The position numbers and the translations under genes are program-made. A DNA stretch of 64,000 bases from Marinobacter denitrificans. GTDB lineage: Bacteria; Pseudomonadota; Gammaproteobacteria; Pseudomonadales; Oleiphilaceae. This document shows positions 35,992 to 45,005 of this stretch, one piece after another. The stretch lies in NCBI RefSeq assembly GCF_008795955.1, contig NZ_VMHN01000001.1, forward strand, positions 1,674,001 to 1,738,000, written 5' to 3'. Within the stretch, counting starts at the first letter, position 1, and every line of letters starts with the position of its first letter. Under the pieces are notes generated by a model. The model was given only the letters and a program-made list of their open reading frames with translations. It did no database searches and was not told the DNA's origin.

Positions 35992-37761
35992 TCAGAAGGA
36001 AAAGTCGGTAATGACGGGATCATGGTCTGATGAACGCCAGGGCAGGTTTTCATCGACCGGGATCGGGCCCTGGTAACCCAGAGCCTGGGGTTCGTCGGCA
36101 TTGACTGCCCAGGTGGTGGCGCCGACCAGATGCCCTGCCAGCCCTTTCGACACCAGGCTGTAATCAAGGGTGCCGCTACGGCCCCGGTAGCGATAGCTGG
36201 TGCGATTGCAGGTGATGTCGTTGCACTCGTGAAACTTGCGCACGGCGTTGGTGTAGCCCGCCTCTGCCATTGCCTGCAGTGGCGCTTCCCGGCCATAGCT
36301 GTTCATATCGCCGGTAATCAGCGTGCCCGCCAGGTTCTCGGCTTGTGGCAGTGCATCAATCCAGTGGAGGATGGCGCGGGTGGCTTGTTCACGGCTGTGG
36401 CTGTAGCAGCCCTGACCATCGTGCTGGTCGCGGTCAGGGCCTGTGGCGCCACGACAGGCTTTGGATTTCAGGTGGGTCACGACAACTCTCAGGGCGAAGT
36501 CACTGCCCATGGGCCGGAACACCTGCGCAACCGGAGGCCTGCCTCTGTGCCGGAAAGGACCCGATGCCAGTCGGCTGGCGCTACCGAGAGCGGTTACCCG
36601 ATCGGTGCGGTACACCAGGTCGGTACGGATGGCATCGTTGCCGGTTTCACTGTGGGCTTTGATGTATTGCCAGTGCTCGCCCAGAGCGCGGGTAAGCTCT
36701 GCAATTGCGCTGTGGCGCCCATAGCCGTCGTTTTCCACCTCTGTCACTGCGATGATGTCAGGGTCCGGAGCGCTCAGCGTGGTTACCAGCCTGGCCAGTT
36801 GCCGTTCGAACTGGCTGGCGGATTCTGCGCCCCGTGGCGCTGGAAAACTGCCCCCTTGGCCATCGCCATTAAAAAGGTTCTCCAGGTTAAGAGTCACGAC
36901 CCTGAGCGACGAGGAATCCGGGCGTGCTGGTGGAGCAGGCCGGGAATTTGCACCCTGAAAGGTCGGCGGGGACAATGGCTGCACCCGCCAGGCGTTGAAT
37001 CGGTAGTCCAGGATTCCTGTGAGCCCGGTTATGCGATCACCCGCCCTGACCGTGTTGCCGGCCGCGAGTTTTCCGATCGGCCAGGGAACCGGCCGGGGAT
37101 TCCGCACTGCTTTGGCGTCATCAAGTAGCAGTCGGTTTTCCTGCTGGGTCCGGAACAGCGCCTTGGCAGACGGCCCGGGCTCCATGAATTCCGTCGGGAT
37201 GATCTGATTACGGGCAGCCAGCGTCAGTTCACCGTAGCGGGCAAGATTGTAGTGATCAATCACGGTCAGGGGCTCCGCTATGGTCACCAACATGTTCTCA
37301 AGGTGTTCTGGCTGCTGGTTGTCTGGCCAAGGCAGTGTTACCGGGATCGGTGCTGGCAGGCGCCCGGTGCCGCAGACCGTGAGGGTGTCAACATCAGTGA
37401 GTTCGGTCAGGTGGTGGAATTCCTTGACCCGTCCGGATACCCGAACCCTCTCCCCCTTGCTGCCCGCAGAGCGGTCGGTGTAAACAAACAGAGCTTCGGA
37501 GGTTTTCGGGTTGGCGTCGGTTTCGTCATCGGTCTGCTGCAGGTAAAACCCCCGGAAACCGCCCTTGTGGCGGGCATCCATGGTAATTACACCTTCAACA
37601 GTAACAATCTGGCCGGCGAGCGGAGAGCGGGCATTCTCGCCCTGAATCCGGGAGATTTCCGTAGCTGAAGCACCGCATGCCCCCGCTGTGGCAGCAGTGG
37701 GCAGCCAAAGCAGCAGGGCAGCGGTAAGGAGCTTTTGGGTGGAAGCGCGGAGTGTAATCAC
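35992..37761 (-). CDS. secreted ExeM/NucH-type endonuclease
   Basis: The 589-residue protein has a signal peptide (LLLWLPTAATAGAC, cleavage near 27). A first OB-like region (about 30-250, VEGVITMDARHKGGFRGFYL, SGRVKEFHHLTELTDV) is followed by an endonuclease/exonuclease/phosphatase domain (about 280-589) with VTLNLENLFNG, VTEVENDGYG, THLKSKAC, ITGDMNSYG and SSDHDPVITDF, which carry the metal-binding and catalytic residues. This is the plan of ExeM-type extracellular DNases used for nutrient phosphate or biofilm turnover. It probably reaches the periplasm or medium. Ten bp separate its start from the WYL gene stop. Confidence 0.9.
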   Translation of the reverse strand: MITLRASTQKLLTAALLLWLPTAATAGACGASATEISRIQGENARSPLAGQIVTVEGVITMDARHKGGFRGFYLQQTDDETDANPKTSEALFVYTDRSAGSKGERVRVSGRVKEFHHLTELTDVDTLTVCGTGRLPAPIPVTLPWPDNQQPEHLENMLVTIAEPLTVIDHYNLARYGELTLAARNQIIPTEFMEPGPSAKALFRTQQENRLLLDDAKAVRNPRPVPWPIGKLAAGNTVRAGDRITGLTGILDYRFNAWRVQPLSPPTFQGANSRPAPPARPDSSSLRVVTLNLENLFNGDGQGGSFPAPRGAESASQFERQLARLVTTLSAPDPDIIAVTEVENDGYGRHSAIAELTRALGEHWQYIKAHSETGNDAIRTDLVYRTDRVTALGSASRLASGPFRHRGRPPVAQVFRPMGSDFALRVVVTHLKSKACRGATGPDRDQHDGQGCYSHSREQATRAILHWIDALPQAENLAGTLITGDMNSYGREAPLQAMAEAGYTNAVRKFHECNDITCNRTSYRYRGRSGTLDYSLVSKGLAGHLVGATTWAVNADEPQALGYQGPIPVDENLPWRSSDHDPVITDFSF

Positions 37762-37770
37762 CCGCGCAGT

Positions 37771-38676
37771 CTAGCAGAGCCCGGCCACCGCTTTAATAGC
37801 ACGCTCACGGGCAGATTCCGCAATGCCAAGCTGTTCCTCATTGGCCAGCTCCAGCTGTTGCACCATGGGGTCCGGATGGCGGCTGTCGGCACTCAGCCCG
37901 AAGCGTGACAGCATATAGGGAGCCAGAGCGGCCCGGGTGGTCAGCTCCAGATAGTTATCACTCATGCCATAATCGGCAGCAATGATTTCCTGCTGGGTCT
38001 TGTTCAGGCGGCTGTCCGGTACCATCACCAGGGAAATCCGGCGGTTCCAGTCCTCATCCTGATGGCTGGTATGGCGGCTGCGCTGGCGAATGGTTTCCGG
38101 CTTGCCACGGAAGCGGCTGAGAGCAAAATCACGGAACTCCCGATTGGAGTCGCACCAGGCGCGAAGGTGCCAGCTATGGCCAACGCAGACCAGTGTGTGG
38201 GGCTCTAGCGTGCGCTGCGAAACGCCTGCGGGGCTCAGAGAAGCATACTCTGCCTTCATTACCCTGCCGTGACGTGTGGCGGCCACCGCAGCCCGCATGA
38301 CTTCTGGTTTAACAACGCGTTGGGGGCCGCGCACGATGGTGCTGTCCGGAAAGCTGATGTTCAGCGATTCGAACGTGTCACTGAGGCTGTCCTGTCGTGC
38401 CAGCAGATCCTGATATTCGCTGGCATCGCCGGTAGTGACAACGGGGCGGAAGTTTGACGAAGGAACATAGCCCTTCAGGTGGCGATCGTAAACCAGATTA
38501 TCCGGCGCCAGTTCCCGCAGGTAGGTGTTGATATCCTTGGAAGCCTGCTGACGCCCTATGCCGAAACTATGGCAGATGTGGTTGGTGGTGAGCCGTCCTT
38601 CCCACAGGGCAATGATTTCAATCAGCCGGTAGCGAAGCAACAGATCCCACCGAATGGGCCAGTCCGTTTTTTTCAT
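37771..38676 (-). CDS. WYL-domain transcriptional regulator
   Basis: The 301-residue protein has an N-terminal winged helix (about 15-75; GRLTTNHICHSFGIGRQQASKDI), a WYL domain (about 125-200; VMKAEYASLS, PHTLVCVGHSWHLRAWCDSN, FRDFALSRF) and a C-terminal WCX-like region. The layout is like the BrxR/CapW repressors, but no defence genes are adjacent. It is the first gene before the nuclease (10-bp gap), so it may control that gene, and it is divergent from an MFS gene. The palindrome CCGTAAATACGG (38819-38830) in the spacer is a weak operator candidate. Confidence 0.85.
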   Translation of the reverse strand: MKKTDWPIRWDLLLRYRLIEIIALWEGRLTTNHICHSFGIGRQQASKDINTYLRELAPDNLVYDRHLKGYVPSSNFRPVVTTGDASEYQDLLARQDSLSDTFESLNISFPDSTIVRGPQRVVKPEVMRAAVAATRHGRVMKAEYASLSPAGVSQRTLEPHTLVCVGHSWHLRAWCDSNREFRDFALSRFRGKPETIRQRSRHTSHQDEDWNRRISLVMVPDSRLNKTQQEIIAADYGMSDNYLELTTRAALAPYMLSRFGLSADSRHPDPMVQQLELANEEQLGIAESARERAIKAVAGLC

Positions 38677-38983
38677 AACCAGGCGCTCATGGTTAGTGTG
38701 GATTGCATGAGTTGCGAGACTCGTGGTTTAAATTGGCCAGTAACAATACATGACTCATGTTAACCCCTCGGACCGCTTGCGTGTGTTACGTCACCTTAAT
38801 GTAAAACAATGTTAAATACCGTAAATACGGCGCTACACGCGGTATCACAATTTCGGCAAATGCCTAGTGGAGACTTTCGCGGGGCCCTGTTCTAATTCGT
38901 GACCTGCAATGTTCCGGCGTTGCTGCTATTTTTTTACACGCCTTTTGGTTTCCACCTTTATCCAATACGCCGGAGCCCGTCTG
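38677..38983. promoter_or_regulatory. intergenic control region, WYL / MFS
   Basis: About 300 bp without a gene. It is AT-rich in the middle, with a 12-bp palindrome CCGTAAATACGG at 38819-38830 and a GGAG Shine-Dalgarno at 38972 before the MFS start. I could not define promoters with confidence. Confidence 0.4.
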
Positions 38984-40270
38984 ATGACCCGCATGGTCAC
39001 CTCACTTTCAGCCCTTATTCTCAGTATAGTCCTGCTGGTCAGCGGCAATGCGTTTTTAATGACCCTGCTGGGTGTCCGTCTGAGCATCGAGGCGGTATCC
39101 CCTGACATCATCGGCTGGATTCTGGTGTGTTATTCCATTGGGTTTGTGCTGGGCACCCTTTACGTTCACCACATTATTGGGCGGGTCGGCCATATTCGTG
39201 CGTTTGCGGTGTTCGCCGCGATGGCGGCGGTCTGTGCGTTGATGTACCCCATGGCGGTGTCGGAATTGTTCTGGGCCCTGCTGCGTGCGATTTCCGGTTT
39301 CAGTGTGGCCGGCGTCCTGGTGGTCATTGAAAGCTGGTTCAGCAGCCGGGCAACCAATGCCAACCGTGGCGCCCTGTTCTCGATTTACCAGATTGTTTTC
39401 TATCTTTCGGCGGCCGGTGGTCAATTGCTGATCAACGTAGGGGAGCCGGCCTCATTCATACCGTTTTCGCTGGCGGCCGTACTGCTGACACTGGCATTGA
39501 TACCCTTGTCTCTGACACGCATGGACGCGCCGGTCATTGAGCAGCACGAGCGACTGTCTTTCTTCACCCTTGCGCGGGAGTCCTTTACCGGTGTTTCCGG
39601 GGCACTTATCTGTGGTGTGATGATTGGTTCGTTTTACACGCTGGGCCCGATGTACGCCACACTGATTGGCCTTGAGGTCAGCCGGGTGTCCACCTTCATG
39701 GCCAGTGCGATTGTCGCCGCGATGATTCTGGCCTGGCCGCTGGGGCTGGTGTGCGACCGCTTTGACCGTCGCCGTGTAATGTTCTGCGTGGCCGTGGCGG
39801 CAGGCCTGTCGGCGGTCACCGTCGGGGTGTTCGGTGCTGAGACGATGTGGCTGTTCACCCTCTCGGTGGGGTTATTCACTGGCCTGTCGGGCGCGCTTTA
39901 CCCCATTGCAGTGGCTATTACCAATGACCGTATGGAAAGCAACCGTATTGTTTCTGCCAGCGCAACGCTGCTGCTCAGCTACGGCGTGGGCAGTGTTATC
40001 GGCCCCGTGGTCATGGGGGAACTGGTTACGGTATTCGGTCCCCAGGGCCTGTTCTTCGGCAATGCCGGATTCCTGGCGGTGCTGGCTGTGATTACCAGTT
40101 ATCGCATCACCCATACCGACGATGTCTCGGTGGCAGACCAGGAGCACTTTATCCCTGCCATGCCGGAGACCTCTGCAGTGCTGACGGAAATGGATCCGCG
40201 GAATGAGGACTTCCAGGAGTCACCGGAAGTGGCGGAAATGCAAGAAGATGAACTGCGCAATACCGGGTGA
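38984..40270 (+). CDS. MFS transporter (YfkF/UMF-like sugar/drug type)
   Basis: The 428-residue protein begins MTRMVTSLSALILSIVLLVS and has about 12 membrane helices, an MFS core motif CDRFDRRRV between helices 8 and 9, and a C-terminal acidic tail of about 40 residues (NEDFQESPEVAEMQEDE). It is of the AraJ/YcaD-type group in which a serine-rich cytoplasmic tail is common. ATG 38984 is preferred to the upstream frame start at 38909 because GGAG precedes it and the first helix then follows directly. Substrate unknown. It is divergent from the WYL regulator, its possible controller. Confidence 0.83.
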   Translation: MTRMVTSLSALILSIVLLVSGNAFLMTLLGVRLSIEAVSPDIIGWILVCYSIGFVLGTLYVHHIIGRVGHIRAFAVFAAMAAVCALMYPMAVSELFWALLRAISGFSVAGVLVVIESWFSSRATNANRGALFSIYQIVFYLSAAGGQLLINVGEPASFIPFSLAAVLLTLALIPLSLTRMDAPVIEQHERLSFFTLARESFTGVSGALICGVMIGSFYTLGPMYATLIGLEVSRVSTFMASAIVAAMILAWPLGLVCDRFDRRRVMFCVAVAAGLSAVTVGVFGAETMWLFTLSVGLFTGLSGALYPIAVAITNDRMESNRIVSASATLLLSYGVGSVIGPVVMGELVTVFGPQGLFFGNAGFLAVLAVITSYRITHTDDVSVADQEHFIPAMPETSAVLTEMDPRNEDFQESPEVAEMQEDELRNTG

Positions 40271-40434
40271 TCATCGGAACCTCTCGGTTTTCCCCAATTC
40301 TGTTTTGTCATGCGTATCTGTTTTTATGTCAATGGTTAGCTTACTATTGGTGACGCTATTCATCACTGCATTGTTCAGCAGTTGCATTCTTTACCATCGT
40401 AAGCTGTTGATACCCTCTACCGGAGTTCCAGACC

Positions 40435-40860
40435 ATGAGAGATCAGTTTCCCTTTGCCGTTGCCAGGGTGACCCGGCGCTGGCGCAAGCTACTGGACGAG
40501 CGCCTTAAAGATCTGGGTGTAACCCAGGCCCGCTGGACCACTATGGTCTATTTGCAGAAAGGTGGCGAAGGCCTGACCCAGCGTGAGCTCGCTCGCCTGA
40601 TGGCCATCGAGAATCCGACTCTGGTACGGCTGCTCGACAGCCTGGAACAGCAGGGTCTGATTGAGCGCCGCCCGTGCCCGAATGACCGCCGTGCCCGCCG
40701 CCTCCACCTGACCCCGGACGGCACAGAGTTCATGAATGTGCTCACCGAACGCGCCGCCAAACTTCGTGAGGAAATGCTGGAGGGAATCAGCGATGAGGAA
40801 ATTGAAGGCGCAGTGGGGGTGTTTCACAAGATCATGGAGAACGCTGAACGCCAGAGATAA
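40435..40860 (+). CDS. MarR-family regulator
   Basis: The 141-residue protein has the MarR winged helix: TQARWTTMVYLQKGGEGLTQ, helix RELARLMAIENPTLVRLLDSL and the wing ERRPCPNDRRARRLHLTPDG with DxRxxR. It precedes a DHA2-type efflux pump gene by about 30 bp in the same direction, the standard EmrR-EmrB arrangement, so it is likely the repressor of the pair, responding to small phenolics or lipophilic compounds. That role is inferred from context. CTCTACCGGAG precedes ATG 40435. Confidence 0.9.
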   Translation: MRDQFPFAVARVTRRWRKLLDERLKDLGVTQARWTTMVYLQKGGEGLTQRELARLMAIENPTLVRLLDSLEQQGLIERRPCPNDRRARRLHLTPDGTEFMNVLTERAAKLREEMLEGISDEEIEGAVGVFHKIMENAERQR

Positions 40861-40890
40861 CTGCGTTCTTTCTCCGGGAGGGTTGTTGCT

Positions 40891-42282
40891 CTGAGTGATA
40901 ACACGGTAGAGGGTCTGAGAACCCGGTACGGAGAGCGCTGGCGTTGGTTCGCGTTGTCCACGGTGGTGCTGGGTACCATGGCTACTGTACTCAGCGCCAC
41001 GGTGGTAAATGTTGCCCTTCACGACATCATGCTGGAATTCGGTATTCGCCAGGGCCAGGTTCACTGGCTGGCTACCGGATTCATCGCCGCCATGACCACC
41101 ACCATGCTTGCCTCGTCGTGGTTACTGGATCACTTTGGTGTACGCAAGACCCTGGCTACGGCCATGCTGCTGTTCACGGTGATTTCCCTGCTCGGCGGTT
41201 TTGCCACCTCTCCGGAACAGTTGATCGCTGCCCGTATCGGCCAGGGCGCCATGGCCGGACTGATGCAGCCTATGGGCATGTATCTGGTGTTCCGGATCTT
41301 CCCCCGTAACCGGCGTGGCCAGGCCATGGGGATCTACGGTATGGGGGTGATCCTTGCGCCTGCCCTGGGGCCAGTGCTGGGCGGTTTTCTGGTGGATCAG
41401 CTGGACTGGCGGTTTGTTATGTTTGCGCCGGTACCTGTGACCCTGGCCGGCGTTTTCATGGCCTGGCGCTTCCTGCCGGTGCCGGTCTCCCGCCCGGAAC
41501 CTTACCGGTTTGATCTGACCGGTTTGCTGCTGCTTGGTGGCACTATCGGGTTGTCCCTGGATACCCTCAACCGGGTGCAGCAGCTAAGCGGGCAAGAGGG
41601 GCGAATACTGGTTGAAGGCATTCTGGCCACCATACTTCTGGCGCTGTTTGTGGTGCGTGAACGGAAGGCCCGCCATCCCCTGGTCAATATTGGTCTTTTG
41701 CGTAACCCGAGCTTTGTCTATGCCAACCTGGGGGCCATGGCTCTGGGGCTTGCGCTGTTTGGGTCCACCTACCTGGTGCCGCTGTTCGTGCAGACCTCTC
41801 TCGGTTTCTCCGCTACCCAGGCAGGCCTCTTGATGCTGCCAGCGGGCATTGTGCTGGGTATGACTTTCCCCCTGGCCGGCCGCCTGGCGGACCGGTTGAG
41901 CGCACGCAAGCTGGTCATTTTCGGGATTACCCTGTTTGCTGCCTCTGCCGTGCTGTTTGCACTTTCCGATCTGGAACTGGCCTTTGGCTGGCTGGCCCTG
42001 TGGACGGTGCTGGGGCGTATCGGTATCGGCTTCATGCTGCCAGCATTGTCGACGGGGGCGCTGAACCCGCTGGCGCCGGAACAGCTTGGCGCCGGCTCCA
42101 GCACGATCAACTTCACGCGTCAGCTCGGCGGCGCCTTTGGCGTTAACATTGTGGCGCTGACCATTGAGTTTGGTGAGCACAGCGATGGTATACCCACGAT
42201 CGGCGCCTTTCATTCTGCGTGGTGGCTGGTGGCTGTCTTCGTGACGGTAGCTGCGATTCCGGTATGGAAAATGCGGGTCTAG
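40891..42282 (+). CDS. DHA2 (EmrB/QacA-type) MFS efflux pump
   Basis: The protein has about 14 membrane helices: the motif LATGFIAAMTTTMLASSWLLDHFGVRKTL, motif C GPVLGGFLVDQLDWR, and a repeated half from about residue 250. A TTG at 40954 opens the frame, but it would omit the charged TRYGERWRWF segment before helix 1. The CTG at 40891 lies 9-10 nt after GGGAGG and gives an N-terminus SDNTVEGLRTRYG; I prefer it, with low certainty. It follows the MarR gene by 30 bp. No emrA-like adaptor gene is present, so it may work alone in the inner membrane. Confidence 0.88.
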   Translation: MSDNTVEGLRTRYGERWRWFALSTVVLGTMATVLSATVVNVALHDIMLEFGIRQGQVHWLATGFIAAMTTTMLASSWLLDHFGVRKTLATAMLLFTVISLLGGFATSPEQLIAARIGQGAMAGLMQPMGMYLVFRIFPRNRRGQAMGIYGMGVILAPALGPVLGGFLVDQLDWRFVMFAPVPVTLAGVFMAWRFLPVPVSRPEPYRFDLTGLLLLGGTIGLSLDTLNRVQQLSGQEGRILVEGILATILLALFVVRERKARHPLVNIGLLRNPSFVYANLGAMALGLALFGSTYLVPLFVQTSLGFSATQAGLLMLPAGIVLGMTFPLAGRLADRLSARKLVIFGITLFAASAVLFALSDLELAFGWLALWTVLGRIGIGFMLPALSTGALNPLAPEQLGAGSSTINFTRQLGGAFGVNIVALTIEFGEHSDGIPTIGAFHSAWWLVAVFVTVAAIPVWKMRV

Positions 42283-42316
42283 TTGTTATTGGCTTACCAA
42301 TTGATTAAAATTCCGG

Positions 42317-42451
42317 CTCTCTTCAGGGGAGTAGCCTCCACGCCGCAGCGGTTGTCACGGCGTGGATGGTAGTCAACATACTTGGAGCTCAATCTCCGTG
42401 GCTATCATGTTTCACCCGACCACTGGTGAAACTGGCAAGACCTGAGGCAGT
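42317..42451 (+). ncRNA. yybP-ykoY manganese riboswitch
   Basis: Conserved blocks of the family occur in order: GGGGAGTAGCC (42326-42336), TCAACATACTTG (about 42373-42384) and CAAGACCTGAGG (42436-42447). P1 is formed by CTTCAG (42321-42326) with CTGAGG (42442-42447). The aptamer precedes a GDT1/TMEM165 gene, a usual partner of this Mn2+-sensing RNA. It should switch on the exporter when Mn2+ is in excess. Confidence 0.85.
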
Positions 42452-42456
42452 GTCAC

Positions 42457-42507
42457 CTCCATAGGGCGGACGGTGGGCTGTCTCATGTCTGAATGTCCGC
42501 CCCGGAG
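42457..42507 (+). promoter_or_regulatory. ribosome-binding-site sequestering hairpin (riboswitch expression platform)
   Basis: CTCC (42457-42460) and GGGCGGAC (42464-42471) pair with GTCCGCCC (42495-42502) and GGAG (42504-42507). The last GGAG is the Shine-Dalgarno of the gene at 42514. The stem of 12 pairs would hide it and block translation when the aptamer is not folded. No T-run follows, so translational rather than transcriptional control is likely. Confidence 0.65.
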
Positions 42508-42513
42508 TTGTTC

Positions 42514-43083
42514 ATGGATGCTTTTCTCGCCTCAACCGTCGCGGTCGCCATTGCTGAAATCGGCGACAAGACCCAGTTACTCTCGCTTTTCCTGGTTGCC
42601 CGTTACGCCAGCCGTCTTCCGATTATCCTGGGCATTTTTGTTGCGACCATACTGAACCATGCCCTTTCAGCCCTTATGGGGGCGTGGATAGCCCAGTGGA
42701 TACCGGCAGCATGGTTGCCCTGGATTCTGGCCGTCAGCTTTGTGGCCATCGCCCTGTGGTTATTGATTCCGGACAAGGATGACAGTGACGACTCCGCCTT
42801 TCTGGGTATGGGCGCATTCATGGCGACCACCGTTATGTTTTTCCTCGCCGAGATTGGCGATAAAACCCAGATAGCGACCGTGGTTCTGGCCGCACGTTAT
42901 ACCGAGACCTTCTGGGTAATCATGGGAACCACCGTTGGTATGCTTTTGGCCAATATACCGGTTATCATGGCGGGTAAATGGCTTATGGACCGGCTGCCAC
43001 TGGCCACAGCCCGAATCGGAGCGAGCATACTGTTCCTTGTTCTGGCGGGTGTTACCCTGTGGGCAGCTCTGATGCCGGTTTAA
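42514..43083 (+). CDS. GDT1/TMEM165 (UPF0016) family manganese exporter
   Basis: The 189-residue inner-membrane protein has six helices in two inverted repeats, each with the cation motif: AIAEIGDKTQ and FLAEIGDKTQ. Bacterial members (MneA-type) export Mn2+. The start is ATG 42514, after GGAG with 6-nt spacing; ATG 42493 lies in the sequestering stem and would give an atypical N-terminus. A manganese riboswitch lies upstream, which strongly supports this ion. It is followed by a 47-bp gap and the L,D-transpeptidase gene; these may be co-transcribed. Confidence 0.92.
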   Translation: MDAFLASTVAVAIAEIGDKTQLLSLFLVARYASRLPIILGIFVATILNHALSALMGAWIAQWIPAAWLPWILAVSFVAIALWLLIPDKDDSDDSAFLGMGAFMATTVMFFLAEIGDKTQIATVVLAARYTETFWVIMGTTVGMLLANIPVIMAGKWLMDRLPLATARIGASILFLVLAGVTLWAALMPV

Positions 43084-43130
43084 ACCGGTATGTCAGCAAC
43101 CTGAAGTGCCGGATACCGGATTTGAAACTT

Positions 43131-44198
43131 ATGCATCGAAAACAGCTCACTGGTTTTTTTGTCTTCTGGCTTGCTTTGGCGCTGGCCGCTCCACTGCTGG
43201 CGGAACCCGAGCGACAGGCTACTGGTAAGAAACTCAAACCCGAACAGGCCAGTGATGAGGCCTCCAGCAAGCCCCGTGTTCCGACGTTCGAGATAGAAGG
43301 TGACCTGGCCGGGGAGCTGTCGGTTATCGCAACCCGGTATGAAGATACCTTCGCAGCAATTGGTAATCGCGACAGCCTGGGCTATCTGGAACTGGTGAAA
43401 GCCAACCCCGGGGTGGATCCCTGGCTTCCCGGTGAGGGCACCCGAATCACCGTACCCCGTCGTTATGTGTTACCTGATGTGAAACGTGAGGGAATTGTCA
43501 TTAACCTGGCTGAGTACCGGTTGTATTACTTTACCGAGAAAGGCGTTCAGGTATATCCGGTAGGGGTGGGAACGGAGGACAATCCCTCGCCACTGACTGA
43601 CGCGGAAGTGACCATGCCATTGGAGTCGCCTGCCTGGTACCCCCCTGCGAGCATTCGTGCTGAATACGAAGCGTCCGGAGACTATCTGCCGCGAATGATT
43701 CCTCCCGGCCCGGATAACCCCCTTGGAACCCATGCCTTGATGCTGAGCGAGAAAGGCTATCTGATTCACGGCACCAACAAGCTGTTCGGTGTCGGTATGC
43801 AGGTCAGCCACGGGTGCTTCCGCATGTATAACGAAGACATATCCCGGTTCGTTTACCAGGTCAACAAAGGCACGCCGGTGCGGGTGATCAGGGAGCCGGT
43901 AAAGATCGGCCTGAAAGGCAATGAGGTCTGGATGGAAGTACATCGTCCCCACGAAGAATACAGTGAGGAAGACCGGGCCAAGCTCTGGCGTGCGGTCTCA
44001 AGTGCGGTTGAAGACTTCCGCACCAAGATGCCCGGTGTGGAAGTGCAGCGTATGGCCATTGAACTGGCTGTTGACCAGGCCGATGGACTTCCGCGAATGA
44101 TTGGCGAGCGGGTTGCCCAGGTGGCCAATGAAGGCGCAGAGCCACAGCCAAATACCGCTGACGGTGAGGATGGTACGGAGCAGCGGTTGTGGTTCTGA
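43131..44198 (+). CDS. L,D-transpeptidase with LysM-like region (ErfK/YbiS type)
   Basis: The 355-residue protein has a signal peptide (LALALAAPLLAEPE), a LysM-like N-terminal part (about 60-115; ELVKANPGVDPWLPGEG), and a YkuD catalytic domain (about 120-260) with HGTNKLFGVGMQVSHGCFRM that holds the catalytic His and Cys. A C-terminal helical extension follows. L,D-transpeptidases of this plan attach Lpp to peptidoglycan or make 3-3 cross-links in the periplasm. An Lpp/OprI-type lipoprotein ending in Lys is encoded 3 kb away. ATG 43131 is chosen as the first residue of the signal peptide; the ribosome site is weak. Confidence 0.9.
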   Translation: MHRKQLTGFFVFWLALALAAPLLAEPERQATGKKLKPEQASDEASSKPRVPTFEIEGDLAGELSVIATRYEDTFAAIGNRDSLGYLELVKANPGVDPWLPGEGTRITVPRRYVLPDVKREGIVINLAEYRLYYFTEKGVQVYPVGVGTEDNPSPLTDAEVTMPLESPAWYPPASIRAEYEASGDYLPRMIPPGPDNPLGTHALMLSEKGYLIHGTNKLFGVGMQVSHGCFRMYNEDISRFVYQVNKGTPVRVIREPVKIGLKGNEVWMEVHRPHEEYSEEDRAKLWRAVSSAVEDFRTKMPGVEVQRMAIELAVDQADGLPRMIGERVAQVANEGAEPQPNTADGEDGTEQRLWF

Positions 44199-44226
44199 AC
44201 ACGACCTCCGCTGAAAAGGAGATCCG

Positions 44227-44979
44227 ATGATCCGCACTATATTGATTACCGGCGCCAGTTCCGGCCTGGGCGAAGGTATGGCCAGGGAGTTTGCCGCCGG
44301 GGGCTACAATCTGGCGTTGTGTGCCCGCCGTACAGAGCGGTTGGAGGAACTACGGGCGGAATTGCTGCAAAAGCATCCGAAGCTGAAAATCGGTGTACGA
44401 GAGCTGGATGTAAACGATCACGAACAGGTGTTTGAGGTGTTCCGTGACTTTGCAGCGGAATTCGGTTCCCTGGACCGGATTATCGTCAACGCCGGTATCG
44501 GTAAAGGCCAGCCTCTCGGAACCGGTCACTTCGCCGCGAATAAACAGACCGCAGAAACCAACTTTGTTGCGGCCCTGGCACAAATGGAAGCAGCCATGGA
44601 AATCTTCCGGGCGCAGAACCACGGGCACCTCGTTGCCGTATCCTCAGTGTCGGCACTAAGGGGCATGCCGAAAAACGTGACCACCTACGCCGCTACCAAG
44701 GCCGGCCTGGCGTCATTGGCCGAAGGTCTGCGGGTGGAGTTGTACAAGGCCCGTTCACCAATACGTGTGTCTACCCTCTATCCCGGCTATATTCGTACTG
44801 AGATAAATGAGAAAGTAAGAAATGCGCCGTTTATTGTGGACGCATCGGCCGGCTGCAAAGCGATGGTGCGTGCCATAGAGTCCGGAAAAGCGGAATGCTT
44901 TGTCCCCTCATGGCCCTGGCGCCCGATCGGCTTTCTGATAAGGAGGTTGCCGGTCGCGGCACTGGCCCGCTTGTTCTGA
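44227..44979 (+). CDS. short-chain dehydrogenase/reductase
   Basis: The 250-residue SDR has the TGASSGLG cofactor loop, NAGIG, VSSVSALRGMP (Ser), YAATKAG (Tyr/Lys) and a C-terminal region with helices that suggest a membrane-proximal enzyme of the DltE/YdfG-like class. AAGGAG precedes ATG 44227. It lies between the L,D-transpeptidase and NfeD genes in one direction, with gaps of 28 and 26 bp, so an operon of envelope genes is likely. Substrate unknown. Confidence 0.88.
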   Translation: MIRTILITGASSGLGEGMAREFAAGGYNLALCARRTERLEELRAELLQKHPKLKIGVRELDVNDHEQVFEVFRDFAAEFGSLDRIIVNAGIGKGQPLGTGHFAANKQTAETNFVAALAQMEAAMEIFRAQNHGHLVAVSSVSALRGMPKNVTTYAATKAGLASLAEGLRVELYKARSPIRVSTLYPGYIRTEINEKVRNAPFIVDASAGCKAMVRAIESGKAECFVPSWPWRPIGFLIRRLPVAALARLF

Positions 44980-45005
44980 TCCGCTGAAAGGATCGGGGAG
45001 GAGTG

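Noticed and set aside
36130..37128. 332-codon plus-strand frame
   Set aside because: It is antisense to the secreted nuclease with conserved catalytic blocks.
37771..38676. WYL regulator as a sign of a phage-defence island
   Set aside because: The neighbours are a secreted nuclease and an MFS transporter; no restriction, BREX, CBASS or similar genes are present.
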